In this document: positions 56,135 to 64,000 of the stretch, in pieces
Numbering within the stretch: position 1 is the first letter of the stretch
Layout: the number at the start of each line of letters is the position of its first letter
NCBI RefSeq assembly: GCF_020731355.1
Contig: NZ_JAJFZK010000010.1
Span: 104,999 to 168,998, forward strand
From: Bacillus sp. REN16
Lineage (GTDB): Bacteria; Bacillota; Bacilli; Bacillales; Bacillaceae_L
Reading direction: 5' to 3'
Length of the DNA stretch: 64,000 bases
The notes under the pieces: generated by a model
Database searches by the model: none
The model's input: the letters and a program-made list of their open reading frames with translations, nothing else
What the model was told of the DNA's origin: nothing
Position numbers and translations under genes: made by a program

Positions 56135-58684
56135 CTATTGACGGTCTCCGTTACTAGGTGGGAGAGGAGGGAAGATTGGTATTCCGCCATCACTTTCTCC
56201 ATTGCCTTCGGAATCCCCTTCACCGCCGGTATTTCCGCCATTTTCGCCACCATTACCGTTTCCATTGCCATTCCCATTCCCCGGATTAACAGGAGGAAGT
56301 GGAATTTCAATTTCTTCTTCTTCTGGCAGTTCTGGAACTTCAATCGTATTTGTAGCAGGATCACTGCGTTTTTCTGGATTTTCATCATTCACTGCAGTTA
56401 CAGTGAATTTATAGATAGCTCCCGGAATTGCCTCAGGAACCGTATAGTTTAATTCTTTTGTTGTTGTAAGAACCTTTGCAGGGCCTTCATCAACTGAAAC
56501 ACTCACCTCAAAGCTATTCCCTTCAATTTCTCCTTCAGCATAAGCCCAAGTTAAATTGATTTGATTTGTCACTTGGTCATACTGGACATCAAGATTTGAT
56601 GGCGGATTTAGCTTATGATATTTATCGGACACCTCAGTAGGTTCTGTACCTTTAATAAAATACTCATAGACAATTTCATCTTTAGGTGTAAATTCGCTTG
56701 GTAGCTTTGCAGGATTGGATCCTTTTTCCACACCGACCTTAACGACTGATTTAGGCATTACAAAATCCTCTGCTTCCTTGCCTTCAGAAAGGTTAGTAAT
56801 GATGTCCCTAAATAATTTGAGCGCTAAGCTTTGATCAGCAGGCATGACTGCATTTTTGTTGCTGCTATAACCTGTCCAAATGGCGACAGTATAACTTGGT
56901 GTGTATCCACTGTACCAAATATCTGGGACTCCGCCGGAAGGAATATTATAGTCTTTCATTTCTTTTGCAGTATAGTTTGTTGTACCCGTTTTACCAGCAA
57001 TTTGCAATCCTGAAACATCATATCTGCGTCCGGAACCAAAATCCATTACAGATTTCAGCATGTCCGTAATCATGAAAGCTGTTGCTTCAGACATAGCTGT
57101 TTCAGGTTCAGGTGCAAGAACAACTTCGCGATTATCCGGGAAGATAACTTTATTCACCGCATGTGGTTTTATGAAGTTTCCTTGGTTACCAAATGCTGCG
57201 TATGCCCCAGCCATTTCAATAGGGGAGATTCCGCCTAACATTCCGCCAATCGAATATGCTTCATTAATTCTTTCTTCAAATGTAATACCAAGGCCGTTCG
57301 CAAATTCCGTTGCTTTTGTAACTCCAACCTCTTGGAATGCCTTAAGGGCTGGAATGTTCCTTGAATGAGCTAAAGCAACTCTTGCAGTAATTTGTCCCAT
57401 ATATTTTCTGTCGAAGTTGTTAATAGGCTTCTTATCAGAATAGGTATACGGCTCATCCTTAATTTGATGGTAGGTAGACCATTTTAAATACTCAATTGCA
57501 GGGCCATAGTCTAAAATTGGCTTAATCGTTGAACCAGGTTGGTTATCGGTCTCAAGCGCAAAGTTTCTGCGCGTATTTTGTGCTTGATTTCTTCCGCCGC
57601 CTAACGCTTTAATTTCGCCTGTTTTTGTATCTACGACTGCTATTCCGGCTTGAAATTGATCATCAGGAAATTGAATATCCTGATTTTGATTGGCTAATAA
57701 AGAATCGATATGTGCTTGGGCGTCAGGGTCAAAGCTTGTATAAATTTTAACTCCTGCATTGTACACATCAATATCACTATGTTCTTTAAGTTCTAATTTA
57801 ACTTGATCCATAAAAGAATCGATTGGTTGGGATTGTTCTTGTGATTCCACAATTGATGATTCAATTGGAATCTTTTTAGCAGCATCTGCTTGTTCTTTAG
57901 TAATGAACTCATGTCTAACCATAAGATTCAAGACGATATTACGACGTTTTTCTGCTCTTTCAGGATGGACAAAAGGGTTGTATATACCTGGATTTTGTCC
58001 GCTACCGGCAATAAATGCAGCTTCGTGAAGCTCAAGTTCATCAAGAGATTTTCCAAAATATATTTCCGCTGCCTTTGCAACACCATATGTGTTACCTACA
58101 CCGTAATAAATTTTATTTAAATACATTTCTAGAATTTCGTCTTTGGAGTATTTACGTTCTAATTGAAAAGCAAGCCATAGTTCCTGTGCTTTTCGTGTTA
58201 GTTTTTTCTGTCCTTGCTCGAAAAATGAGTTCTTAATCACCTGCTGTGAAATAGTACTTGCTCCTTCAGAACCAAATCCATCGGTAATGTTTGCGACAAC
58301 AGCTCCACCAAGTCGAATCACATCTAACCCATGATGTTCATAGAAACGAGCATCCTCAACTGCTATTACAGCATTTTTTAGATCATCAGGTATTTGATTC
58401 AGAGGTACATATGTTCGCTTTTCCGCCCCAAATTCATAAATTTTATTCCCATTCATATCGTAAACCTTTGATGAAAGTGGATCTTTTAAAAGGGATTCAT
58501 CCAATGGAGGAGCACCACTTGCCATCACGAAAAATGTTGTAGCACCTGATACTAATCCAATAATTCCAATTAATAGGATGACTAATAAAATTCGTTTAAA
58601 TACTTGCCCCTTTGATTTTTTTCGCTTTTTTTTCTTTTGATTTGCATGTCGACGTTCTTCACGTGATTGATATTTTTCAGACAT
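56135..58684 (-). CDS. ponA: Penicillin-binding protein 1 (class A, bifunctional)
   Basis: Main bifunctional peptidoglycan synthase: glycan polymerisation and peptide cross-linking outside the membrane. Basic cytosolic start, membrane helix at about 31-55, GT51 domain with catalytic E110 (VEDARFYEHHG) and GASTISQQ, transpeptidase domain with STIK (S385), SRN near 436 and KTGTT near 567, then a fibronectin-like domain (about 700-785) and a tail rich in Gly and Asn with NGNGNGNG. Length 849 is somewhat below the B. subtilis protein. recU lies just upstream on the same strand, the classic recU-ponA pair. Confidence 0.96.
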   Translation of the reverse strand: MSEKYQSREERRHANQKKKKRKKSKGQVFKRILLVILLIGIIGLVSGATTFFVMASGAPPLDESLLKDPLSSKVYDMNGNKIYEFGAEKRTYVPLNQIPDDLKNAVIAVEDARFYEHHGLDVIRLGGAVVANITDGFGSEGASTISQQVIKNSFFEQGQKKLTRKAQELWLAFQLERKYSKDEILEMYLNKIYYGVGNTYGVAKAAEIYFGKSLDELELHEAAFIAGSGQNPGIYNPFVHPERAEKRRNIVLNLMVRHEFITKEQADAAKKIPIESSIVESQEQSQPIDSFMDQVKLELKEHSDIDVYNAGVKIYTSFDPDAQAHIDSLLANQNQDIQFPDDQFQAGIAVVDTKTGEIKALGGGRNQAQNTRRNFALETDNQPGSTIKPILDYGPAIEYLKWSTYHQIKDEPYTYSDKKPINNFDRKYMGQITARVALAHSRNIPALKAFQEVGVTKATEFANGLGITFEERINEAYSIGGMLGGISPIEMAGAYAAFGNQGNFIKPHAVNKVIFPDNREVVLAPEPETAMSEATAFMITDMLKSVMDFGSGRRYDVSGLQIAGKTGTTNYTAKEMKDYNIPSGGVPDIWYSGYTPSYTVAIWTGYSSNKNAVMPADQSLALKLFRDIITNLSEGKEAEDFVMPKSVVKVGVEKGSNPAKLPSEFTPKDEIVYEYFIKGTEPTEVSDKYHKLNPPSNLDVQYDQVTNQINLTWAYAEGEIEGNSFEVSVSVDEGPAKVLTTTKELNYTVPEAIPGAIYKFTVTAVNDENPEKRSDPATNTIEVPELPEEEEIEIPLPPVNPGNGNGNGNGNGGENGGNTGGEGDSEGNGESDGGIPIFPPLPPSNGDRQ

Positions 58685-58775
58685 ACTTGTTCCTGCCTTT
58701 CAAATGCTTTCCTACTTAATGACGTATTTTAGTAAGAAAAGGTTTCATTTCTAGCATAACTGTTATTTGCCATTG

Positions 58776-59375
58776 TTATAAATAGAGCTTGTCAATAACC
58801 TTAATATAATCAATTCTCGGACGATAGCCAATTGCTAATTGGTAGCCAAACGTTTCTATTTCCTGCTTTGTAATTGATTTTCTGCCATCCTCATTTTTTC
58901 GTTTCCAAAAGGTTAAAAGGTGTTTTGCCTCGAGGAAATAGATTTCATCTAATGTTGTAAACGCTAGAATGACAAAGCAAATCCCATCCTGTTTTAAACA
59001 ATCGGACATATGCTTGATTTGATGCTCATGAAAATTTTGAAGCGGGAAGGAGGTTTTGTTTTTTGTTTCCTTCGCTTCAAAATCAATATAACGGCCCTTA
59101 TATATCCCATTATAGTCCGTGGTCGATGCTGTTTTAAAATAGGCTTCCTTAATGACGGCAGCACTTCTTTTTGGATAATCCACATTTACGATTTGTACAG
59201 GTGTTGGTTTTTTATGGATGACGGCAATTTCCTGTTCCAAATAAAATTGATTTGATTCATTGAGATCTTCTTCTAGTGTCATCCCGCGATTTCCATATAT
59301 TCTTTGTTTGAGATGTGGATTATTTTTTATCTGCTGGGGCTTATATACTTTCCCATTCGGATAGCGAATCTCCAT
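58776..59375 (-). CDS. recU: Holliday junction resolvase RecU
   Basis: Cuts four-way junctions made in recombination. A 199-residue nuclease with [12 protein letters not shown] (acidic residue), [19 protein letters not shown] (the D...E-x-K core) and NFHEHQI. The start is set by GGGGGATGGAAGT before the ATG at 59375. A 91-base gap leads to ponA. Confidence 0.95.
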   Translation of the reverse strand: MEIRYPNGKVYKPQQIKNNPHLKQRIYGNRGMTLEEDLNESNQFYLEQEIAVIHKKPTPVQIVNVDYPKRSAAVIKEAYFKTASTTDYNGIYKGRYIDFEAKETKNKTSFPLQNFHEHQIKHMSDCLKQDGICFVILAFTTLDEIYFLEAKHLLTFWKRKNEDGRKSITKQEIETFGYQLAIGYRPRIDYIKVIDKLYL

Positions 59376-59561
59376 ACTTCCATCCCCCTTAAGACAACTA
59401 TTATACCAAATATATATGTAAAATAGTTTAACGAAATTTGAACAGTTGGGTACAGACTATGGAATTACAATTCAATATACCATACTATTCGTCAGAAAAT
59501 ATACTTTTGGGGCCGTGCAGAGCGAATGTTGGACACACTACCAAATGAGGGGTGTTAATTG

Positions 59562-60581
59562 ATGAGCGAGATTGCAAAATTGGAAAAAATGGTAAATGAT
59601 CGCAGAAAACGGGAATTGCTTTTAACCTTAGAGGAAAAAGAAGTAATATTTGAGATTCAATCTAAAACAATCAAAGGAAATATCGATAATATTTCTCGTA
59701 CTAAGCATTATGCAAAATACTATAAGCGAAATAAAGAAATACGATGGTCATTTTTAGCAAGCCAAGTATCACGGAATGCTGGCTGGAATATGACAGATCT
59801 GGAAGGAGAATGGTATTCGAAGATTCTACGTAAAAACGAGAGAAAAGTTTTATTTCATACTTATGAACGGGCGAACTGGCTTATTTTTTTGGATGCCTAT
59901 CCGCAGTTATTACTTTATGAATATTCAAAGAAACTCGGTAAGCCCTTATTTCATTTGTTGAAAATGTTTTCAGTATCCCGATTTATCGAAATAGAATGGG
60001 AGTATTACTGGGGCTGTCGGGGAGGGAACCGTTTAGTAACCGCTCAAATTATCAATGAACAAAATATCATCCAAAAACCAGTGATTGAACATCCATTTTA
60101 TAGGGAAAGGGTTTTTCAGCGTTTGTATTTCAATCTTCAGGATTTTTTACACTTTAGTTCAGTCATTTTTCCAACACTAGAAGGAAGATTATTCGGCTTT
60201 TCAGTTCATCAATTCACAAGTCTTGATCAAAGAATTGAACTAGGTAAAAAGCTAGCATCCCTGTTATTTCATAATGGTTATTATGATTTATTTAAGAGGT
60301 TTTCAAATAAGGTGGAGCATACTGGCTCAAGATTTGATTACGAACGATATGTTTCGGAAAGGAAATTCCGCAATACCCCATTTCTCCGTACCACATACCC
60401 GATTATCAAACATAAACGTTTTGAAAGTGATGATTGGTATAAAGGAAAAAGGAAGAATAAATGGTTTGAAGAAGTTGAGCTTGGTGATCAAATTGAGCTA
60501 ACAAATTGGTACTTAAAGAAGCAAAAGCAAATGCAAGCAGGAATCTTAATTGAGGAAATCATACGAAAAAACAAAGGCTGA
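59562..60581 (+). CDS. yppC: Uncharacterised protein YppC (DUF2515)
   Basis: A 339-residue soluble protein rich in aromatic and basic residues; no catalytic motif recognised. Its size and its place divergent from recU match YppC/DUF2515. The start is ATG at 59562 after GAGGGGTG (a TTG at 59559 is in frame). The 186-base gap shared with recU should hold promoters for both directions; none stands out. The stop codon lies in the terminator stem. Confidence 0.8.
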   Translation: MSEIAKLEKMVNDRRKRELLLTLEEKEVIFEIQSKTIKGNIDNISRTKHYAKYYKRNKEIRWSFLASQVSRNAGWNMTDLEGEWYSKILRKNERKVLFHTYERANWLIFLDAYPQLLLYEYSKKLGKPLFHLLKMFSVSRFIEIEWEYYWGCRGGNRLVTAQIINEQNIIQKPVIEHPFYRERVFQRLYFNLQDFLHFSSVIFPTLEGRLFGFSVHQFTSLDQRIELGKKLASLLFHNGYYDLFKRFSNKVEHTGSRFDYERYVSERKFRNTPFLRTTYPIIKHKRFESDDWYKGKRKNKWFEEVELGDQIELTNWYLKKQKQMQAGILIEEIIRKNKG

Positions 60582-60607
60582 ACAATCAGCCTTTGTATGT
60601 ATTTTAT
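60571..60607 (+). terminator. Intrinsic terminator after yppC
   Basis: ACAAAGGCTG (60571-60580) pairs with CAGCCTTTGT (60587-60596), overlapping the stop codon; a modest T-rich tail follows. Confidence 0.85.
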
Positions 60608-60610
60608 AGA

Positions 60611-60732
60611 TGTCTAGCTCCAGGCGCCATCGGCTCGAGGTCATAAGCCAATCGCTTCGGAAGGTAAAGGGCACCTTCTGTCAGCGCTCGTCTTATGCTT
60701 GTCGCCGATAAGCGGGCGCCTTCCGCTTTTTT
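60611..60732 (+). repeat. Dispersed repeat family B, full copy
   Basis: TGTCTAGCTCCAGGCGCC to GGCGCCTTCCGCTTTTTTT. Outer arms CAGGCGCCATCGGC and GCCGATAAGCGGGCGCC are complementary in large part; CATAAG and CTTATG form an inner pair. It lies between yppC and the convergent sspM and its right end touches the sspM stop. Confidence 0.88.
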
Positions 60733-60836
60733 TATGTTGATGGTCTATCTGGTCCTTCTAGTTTTTTGTCTCCATAACCAGGTGCTTTTTCTTCATTGCG
60801 TACTTGTTTATTTTTCTTTTTATCTTGCTTTGCCAT
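60732..60836 (-). CDS. sspM: Small acid-soluble spore protein SspM
   Basis: A 34-residue, lysine-rich peptide whose end DKKLEGPDRPST matches the end of B. subtilis SspM, also 34 residues. It is a minor spore core protein expected to be made in the forespore. The ribosome site GGAGGTGAAG lies just before the ATG at 60836. The stop overlaps the T-rich end of a family B repeat, which may serve as terminator. Confidence 0.85.
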   Translation of the reverse strand: MAKQDKKKNKQVRNEEKAPGYGDKKLEGPDRPST

Positions 60837-61038
60837 GGAATCTTCACCTCCTACTGGTAGTGTGAGCATTTTTTATGGATAACATTCTTCACAATGAGTG
60901 AAACCCTTGTCGAAAACAGGGATAAACGATGAGGGAATTCCACTTTCTTTGACGAATGAAAACTAGTTTTGTCAAGTGTGCAGGAGGAAAAAGTTCTACA
61001 TCGAATTTACATAAAAAAGACCGTTTGGGAGGATGAAT

Positions 61039-61299
61039 ATGTTGAGGAATGAACTTATGACAAAAGGACATGTTCTTGAGGATATTGATCAGTTGCTTTC
61101 TGCATTAAACAGGCTTGATGTTGAAATCCAGTCTGAAGTAAATAAGCATATCGATGAAGAGGGAAATCAGAATATGGATTCTATGAAACAGCTCGAAAAA
61201 GAGATTATTTCATTAACTAATGCATTTCATCATCAAAAAGATGAATATGCACCACAAACCGAAAAGGAGCATTCCTATCACTTAACATTAAGCTATTAA
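61039..61299 (+). CDS. Short helical protein at the yppD position
   Basis: An 86-residue acidic protein, predicted largely helical with coiled-coil character (DIDQLLSALNRLDVEIQSEV). It lies between yppC/sspM and yppE, the position of yppD in B. subtilis, but I cannot confirm the family by sequence. The start is ATG at 61039, six bases after GGGAGG; the ATG at 61033 touches that site. Confidence 0.65.
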   Translation: MLRNELMTKGHVLEDIDQLLSALNRLDVEIQSEVNKHIDEEGNQNMDSMKQLEKEIISLTNAFHHQKDEYAPQTEKEHSYHLTLSY

Positions 61300-61328
61300 T
61301 TTTGTATGATAGATGGTGAGGTGAGAGA

Positions 61329-61694
61329 ATGTATACGGAACTGCTCGCAAAGACAAATATGATTAAGGATCTCTGTGAAGAGTCTATTAACCGATTAGAG
61401 GTTGTTAAGAAGAGTGAATCCTATGAAGTGGATTTTTATAATGAAGTAAAACCTTTTGTAGATACTACGATGGAACTAGCAGATAGTTGGAGAGAATTGG
61501 CGCTTGATTGGATCAAAAAAGAATTTCCTAAAAACTTGCACCCAAATCAGATTGACGCTACTCATGAAAATATCCAACATATTTCCATTCAAGGCTTTTA
61601 TCAGGATACTAAAGTCAAACGCTATAAAAATATGTATGAATCAATCCTATACGTCCTTGATAACATCCTTGAGAAAGTACCCACATTAAAATAA
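61329..61694 (+). CDS. yppE: Uncharacterised protein YppE (DUF1798)
   Basis: A 121-residue helical protein (MYTELLAKTNMIKDLCEES..., with KRYKNMYESILYVLDNILE at the end) of the DUF1798 four-helix family. Function unknown. GGTGAGGTGAG precedes the ATG; the gene before it ends 29 bases upstream, so the two are likely co-transcribed. Confidence 0.85.
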   Translation: MYTELLAKTNMIKDLCEESINRLEVVKKSESYEVDFYNEVKPFVDTTMELADSWRELALDWIKKEFPKNLHPNQIDATHENIQHISIQGFYQDTKVKRYKNMYESILYVLDNILEKVPTLK

Positions 61695-61705
61695 ATAGCC
61701 TATTA

Positions 61706-61740
61706 AAAGATACCCTTACATGATGGTATCTTTTTTTTTC
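61706..61740 (+). terminator. Intrinsic terminator after yppE
   Basis: AAAAGATACC pairs with GGTATCTTTT, then a run of T. Confidence 0.92.
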
Positions 61741-61851
61741 GCATTAACGTCCAGTAAATCTTCCACTCATTGAAGTTTTACTTTATGTGAACAAATACCC
61801 CAATTTTTACATAATCTATAGAAAAAGAACATCACAGGAGGTTTGTTCCAT

Positions 61852-62271
61852 ATGTATCAATATTATCGCAGGAACAATGCGATCAGACCTTATGGTTATT
61901 CATGGCCATTTTACGGGCAGCCGACCTATCAACAATTTTACGGTGGAGGCTATCAAGCAGGGTGGAACCAATACAATCCATCTTCCTACATGCATTATAA
62001 TATGAACAGTTATCCCGGAGTTTCATCGTCTGGATCACATGGGTTTCAAAATCCATACCAACCCCCTTATCAATCCCCATACCAAAACCCATATCCGACT
62101 GGGATGGGGCAGACGCAGCAAAAAGGGGGAGGGGGCATCCTCAATCAATTTAAGAAAAAGGATGGGACCATTGATGTAAATAAAATGATGGATACAGCGG
62201 GTCAAATGGTAGGAGCGGTAAACCAAGTGAATTCACTTGTAAAAGGGCTAACGAAAACATTCAAGGTGTAG
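61852..62271 (+). CDS. yppG: Spore coat-like protein YppG
   Basis: A 139-residue protein. The first two thirds are rich in Tyr, Pro, Gln, Asn and Gly with repeated NPYQ/PYQSPYQ units (about 68-84), typical of coat proteins. The C-terminal end ([31 protein letters not shown]) is the conserved YppG domain. The start is ATG at 61852 with AGGAGG 11 bases upstream; a TTG at 61843 is closer but breaks the family start. Confidence 0.85.
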   Translation: MYQYYRRNNAIRPYGYSWPFYGQPTYQQFYGGGYQAGWNQYNPSSYMHYNMNSYPGVSSSGSHGFQNPYQPPYQSPYQNPYPTGMGQTQQKGGGGILNQFKKKDGTIDVNKMMDTAGQMVGAVNQVNSLVKGLTKTFKV

Positions 62272-62280
62272 GAGCAATAA

Positions 62281-62318
62281 AAAAGAAAGCTGTTATGAAG
62301 ATTGCAGCTTTCTTTTTA
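62281..62318. terminator. Terminator between yppG and the convergent small gene
   Basis: AAAGAAAGCTG (62282-62292) pairs with CAGCTTTCTTT (62305-62315). A and T runs flank it, so it can serve both strands. Confidence 0.85.
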
Positions 62319-62324
62319 CATTGA

Positions 62325-62468
62325 TTATTGTTTTTTCTTTTGATCATTATATTGTTTTGCTAAAAGCTGTAATGCTTCATTATAGGATAATCCCGAGTTT
62401 GCATTAAGAAGTTTAACTTCTTCTACGTCTGTATCTGAGTATTGCTTCGTACTGAATCCTTTTACCAT
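62325..62468 (-). CDS. Hypothetical 47-residue protein
   Basis: Reads MVKGFSTKQYSDTDVEEV and continues to NDQKKKQ. The ribosome site AAAGGTGG lies before the ATG at 62468. Charged, soluble, no family recognised. It follows the csgA-like gene by 13 bases on the same strand and may be part of the same transcript and spore programme. Confidence 0.6.
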   Translation of the reverse strand: MVKGFSTKQYSDTDVEEVKLLNANSGLSYNEALQLLAKQYNDQKKKQ

Positions 62469-62481
62469 CTAATCCACCTTT

Positions 62482-62730
62482 TCATAGTAATTCATATACT
62501 TCATTCAATTGATTAACACGTTTAAAATCTCTTTCATCCATTGCATAATTGATTTCATCAGGAAGGATTTTGTTTAAAAATTCAATTTCTTCCTCATCCA
62601 AATCTCTTACCAATGCTTCTTCAGATGTGTATTGGTTATTCATTATTTTTGTAAGGATGGCTCGACTTGTTTTATTCTCATCACCATAATTTGAAATCGA
62701 TTCAATTAAATACCCTAGCGTCTTATCCAT
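62482..62730 (-). CDS. csgA: Sporulation-specific protein resembling CsgA
   Basis: An 82-residue acidic protein. The start MDKTLGYLIESISN, the DLDEEEIEFLN centre and the end NQLNEVYELL resemble B. subtilis CsgA, a sigma-G dependent spore protein, as I remember it. I chose ATG 62730, preceded by GGTGAT at good spacing, over the ATG at 62742. Not to be confused with curli CsgA. The call rests on memory of one family, so a search would be wise. Confidence 0.65.
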   Translation of the reverse strand: MDKTLGYLIESISNYGDENKTSRAILTKIMNNQYTSEEALVRDLDEEEIEFLNKILPDEINYAMDERDFKRVNQLNEVYELL

Positions 62731-62748
62731 TAAAATCACCATTTCATT

Positions 62749-62946
62749 TTAGTATTCTTCAAAATAAGAGGTAAACTCCTCTTTTTCTGATTCAGATTCA
62801 TTATAATACGGGTTTTCCTCAGTTGCATTTTTAGGATCCAAATTTGTTTTAATGACAAGAATAGGTTCATCACTAGTATTTGCAATTACCCTATCATTCA
62901 GTTCTTTAAAATCAGGTAAATTTTGATTACCAGGTTTTTTCTCCAC
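62749..62946 (-). CDS. Hypothetical 65-residue acidic protein
   Basis: Soluble and acidic, with NPYYNESESEKEEF near the end. The start is GTG at 62946 with AGGAGGTG seven bases upstream. No family recognised. It lies 18 bases upstream of the csgA-like gene on the same strand, so the three small genes probably form an operon. Confidence 0.6.
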   Translation of the reverse strand: MEKKPGNQNLPDFKELNDRVIANTSDEPILVIKTNLDPKNATEENPYYNESESEKEEFTSYFEEY

Positions 62947-63012
62947 ATATACACCTCCTAGCCATATGGTGCTAATCTTCCGTGCAAATTATGTAAAAAG
63001 GAGCATGATATT

Positions 63013-63492
63013 TCACATGCTCTCATCAATTACTAATTTTCGTTTTCTTTGTTTTGGAATGTTAATTTTTAAGACACCATTAACGTAAGATGCTTTTATT
63101 TGATTTGTGCGAATCGGGTATGGTAAAGAAACCGTCCGACTAGCTTTGTTATAAGAATGTTTTTTTATATAGTAATGTTTTTTCTCATTGGTTTCTTCCA
63201 ATTCCTCAATGTGGTTGACTGTAATTGTGATATATTTTTCCGAATACTCAATGTCAATTTGTTCTTTTTTGATCCCTGGAAGGTCAGCAGATATAACAAG
63301 GTCAGTGTCTGTTTCATACATGTCGATTGGAAAGCCTGAGAAGGTGGACGGTTTTTCAAAAAATTCATCGATGGAGTCAAGTATTCGTTTGACGGGGTGT
63401 TGGTTAAAAAATTCATTCATAGACTTCATGAGTGGCCCGAATTGATCGGGCTCGTATTTTTGGATTGATTTATCAGATTTTTCGTCTTTCAT
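63013..63492 (-). CDS. Small heat shock protein, Hsp20/alpha-crystallin family
   Basis: A 159-residue holdase-type chaperone. The alpha-crystallin domain covers about 58-150, with ISADLPGIKKEQIDI and the family end motif NGVLKINIPK. An N-terminal arm of about 55 residues is normal. A GGAGGAGAAAAG ribosome site precedes the ATG. Spore coat proteins CotM and CotP belong to the same family, so a coat role is possible here beside other spore genes. Confidence 0.88.
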   Translation of the reverse strand: MKDEKSDKSIQKYEPDQFGPLMKSMNEFFNQHPVKRILDSIDEFFEKPSTFSGFPIDMYETDTDLVISADLPGIKKEQIDIEYSEKYITITVNHIEELEETNEKKHYYIKKHSYNKASRTVSLPYPIRTNQIKASYVNGVLKINIPKQRKRKLVIDESM

Positions 63493-63569
63493 TCTTTTCT
63501 CCTCCTAGACGTATTATCTACTGTCACTATATTCATTTCGAAGGAAAATGTTTTTGTTTTTGGTCATGA

Positions 63570-63604
63570 AAAAAAGAACTGAGTGACAATTCGCACAGTT
63601 CTTT
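63570..63604 (-). terminator. Intrinsic terminator of the crp/fnr gene
   Basis: On the minus strand AAAGAACTG pairs with CAGTTCTTT and is followed by T, just after the regulator's stop at 63611. Confidence 0.85.
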
Positions 63605-63610
63605 CATTTT

Positions 63611-64000
63611 TTAAATAAATAATTCATCCTCTAAGCTGTCAGGATCGACAATAATATTCCCTTTTTCATCAACTTCTACGATTTCTTTTTTCTTTAATTT
63701 TGTTAAAGTTCTACTTACCGTTTCACGGGTTGTTCCGATCATATTAGCTAAATCCTTATTTGTAAATTGTGTGGTGATCATGATTTTCCCGTCTTCTATC
63801 TTTTTGCCATCAGTGTTACTTAGACGCAAAATCAACTTAATAATTTGCTCGTATGTATTATTTAAAATCTGTGCCTCCAATCGATTTTGGAGGTCTACTA
63901 TCTTTTCACCCATTACTTTAAAAAGCTTGATGCAAACCTGTGGATGCTGTAACAATACATTTTCGAAATGAGAGATGGAAATGACCACAGCCTTCATATC
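63611..64000 (-). CDS. Crp/Fnr family transcriptional regulator, C-terminal part (5' end outside window)
   Basis: The frame is open to the window end, giving 129 residues: the end of the cyclic-nucleotide-like domain, the long dimer helix (LFKVMGEKIVDLQNRLE) and the winged helix with the recognition helix TTRETVSRTLTKLKK. The sensor half is cut off, so the signal (oxygen, NO, redox or a small molecule) cannot be told. The ATG at 63997 is internal and not the start. Confidence 0.9.
   Translation of the reverse strand, partial: DMKAVVISISHFENVLLQHPQVCIKLFKVMGEKIVDLQNRLEAQILNNTYEQIIKLILRLSNTDGKKIEDGKIMITTQFTNKDLANMIGTTRETVSRTLTKLKKKEIVEVDEKGNIIVDPDSLEDELFI

Noticed and set aside
61883..62226. 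Minus-strand frames opposite yppG
   Set aside because: They mirror the repetitive Tyr/Pro-rich codons of yppG and lack ribosome sites.

Overview
The window is a stretch of chromosome from a spore-forming member of the Bacillaceae. It is AT-rich with Shine-Dalgarno sites of the GGAGG type. It carries spoIVA, ypeB, seaA, sspM, csgA-like and yppG spore genes, and its gene order closely follows the Bacillus subtilis ypeB-to-ypp region. It is not B. subtilis itself: a YugP-type protease, a degenerate amidohydrolase-like gene, an Hsp20 gene and a Crp/Fnr gene are present, bshB1 is missing, and two families of dispersed structured repeats are scattered between the genes. The genus cannot be fixed from this sequence alone.

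Layout. 1-6400: end of ypeB, c-di-GMP receptor motI (ypfA), ypfB, cmk, plsC, the S1-domain gene ypfD behind a long leader, ypzI (minus strand), then yphA-seaA and the small YIEGIA partner. 6500-12500: der, gpsA, yphE, yphF, spoIVA (sigma-E type promoter), hbs. 12600-16800: folE (mtrA), mtrB (TRAP), hepS-menG-hepT for menaquinone, ndk. 16850-30600: cheR and the aromatic supraoperon aroC-aroB-aroH-trpEDCFBA-hisC-tyrA-aroA. 30700-38900: an amidohydrolase-like gene, ypiA, ypiB, ypiF, the menaquinol:cytochrome c reductase qcrABC, ypjA, ypjB, a zinc protease. 39000-50400: ypjC (minus), ypjD, dapB, mgsA, bshA, cca, birA, panBCD, dinG. 50600-56100: ypmA, ypmB, aspB, asnS, dnaD, nth, ypoC. 56135-64000: ponA and recU (minus), yppC, sspM (minus), a short yppD-position gene, yppE, yppG, then a minus-strand group of small spore or unknown genes, Hsp20 and a truncated Crp/Fnr regulator.

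How the genes work together. The mtrB product (TRAP) is encoded about 7 kb upstream of its own target. The trp leader at 20517-20907 has eleven (G/U)AG triplets, an antiterminator strand overlapping them, an intrinsic terminator, and a second pair of mutually exclusive pairings that can hide the trpE ribosome site. Chorismate from aroC/aroB feeds trp, tyr and phe synthesis and, outside this window, menaquinone, whose isoprenoid tail (hepS/hepT) and last methylation (menG) are made here and whose reduced form is oxidised by qcrABC. FolE links to folate, panBCD to coenzyme A.

The most unusual feature is a dispersed element of about 90 bases (five full copies and one truncated, inverted copy). 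It begins GCCTCCGGCGGATGCC, is usually preceded by a hairpin of changing sequence, and lies in the gap between a stop codon and the next ribosome site (trpE, trpD, panD, asnS, nth). Copies differ by paired changes that keep a stem intact, so the fold appears to be selected. In two places the hairpin arm includes the stop codon of the upstream gene and in a third the stop codon sits in the hairpin loop. One copy lies inside the trpE ribosome-site-hiding stem. A second family of about 120 bases (four copies) behaves as a large imperfect inverted repeat near gene ends.
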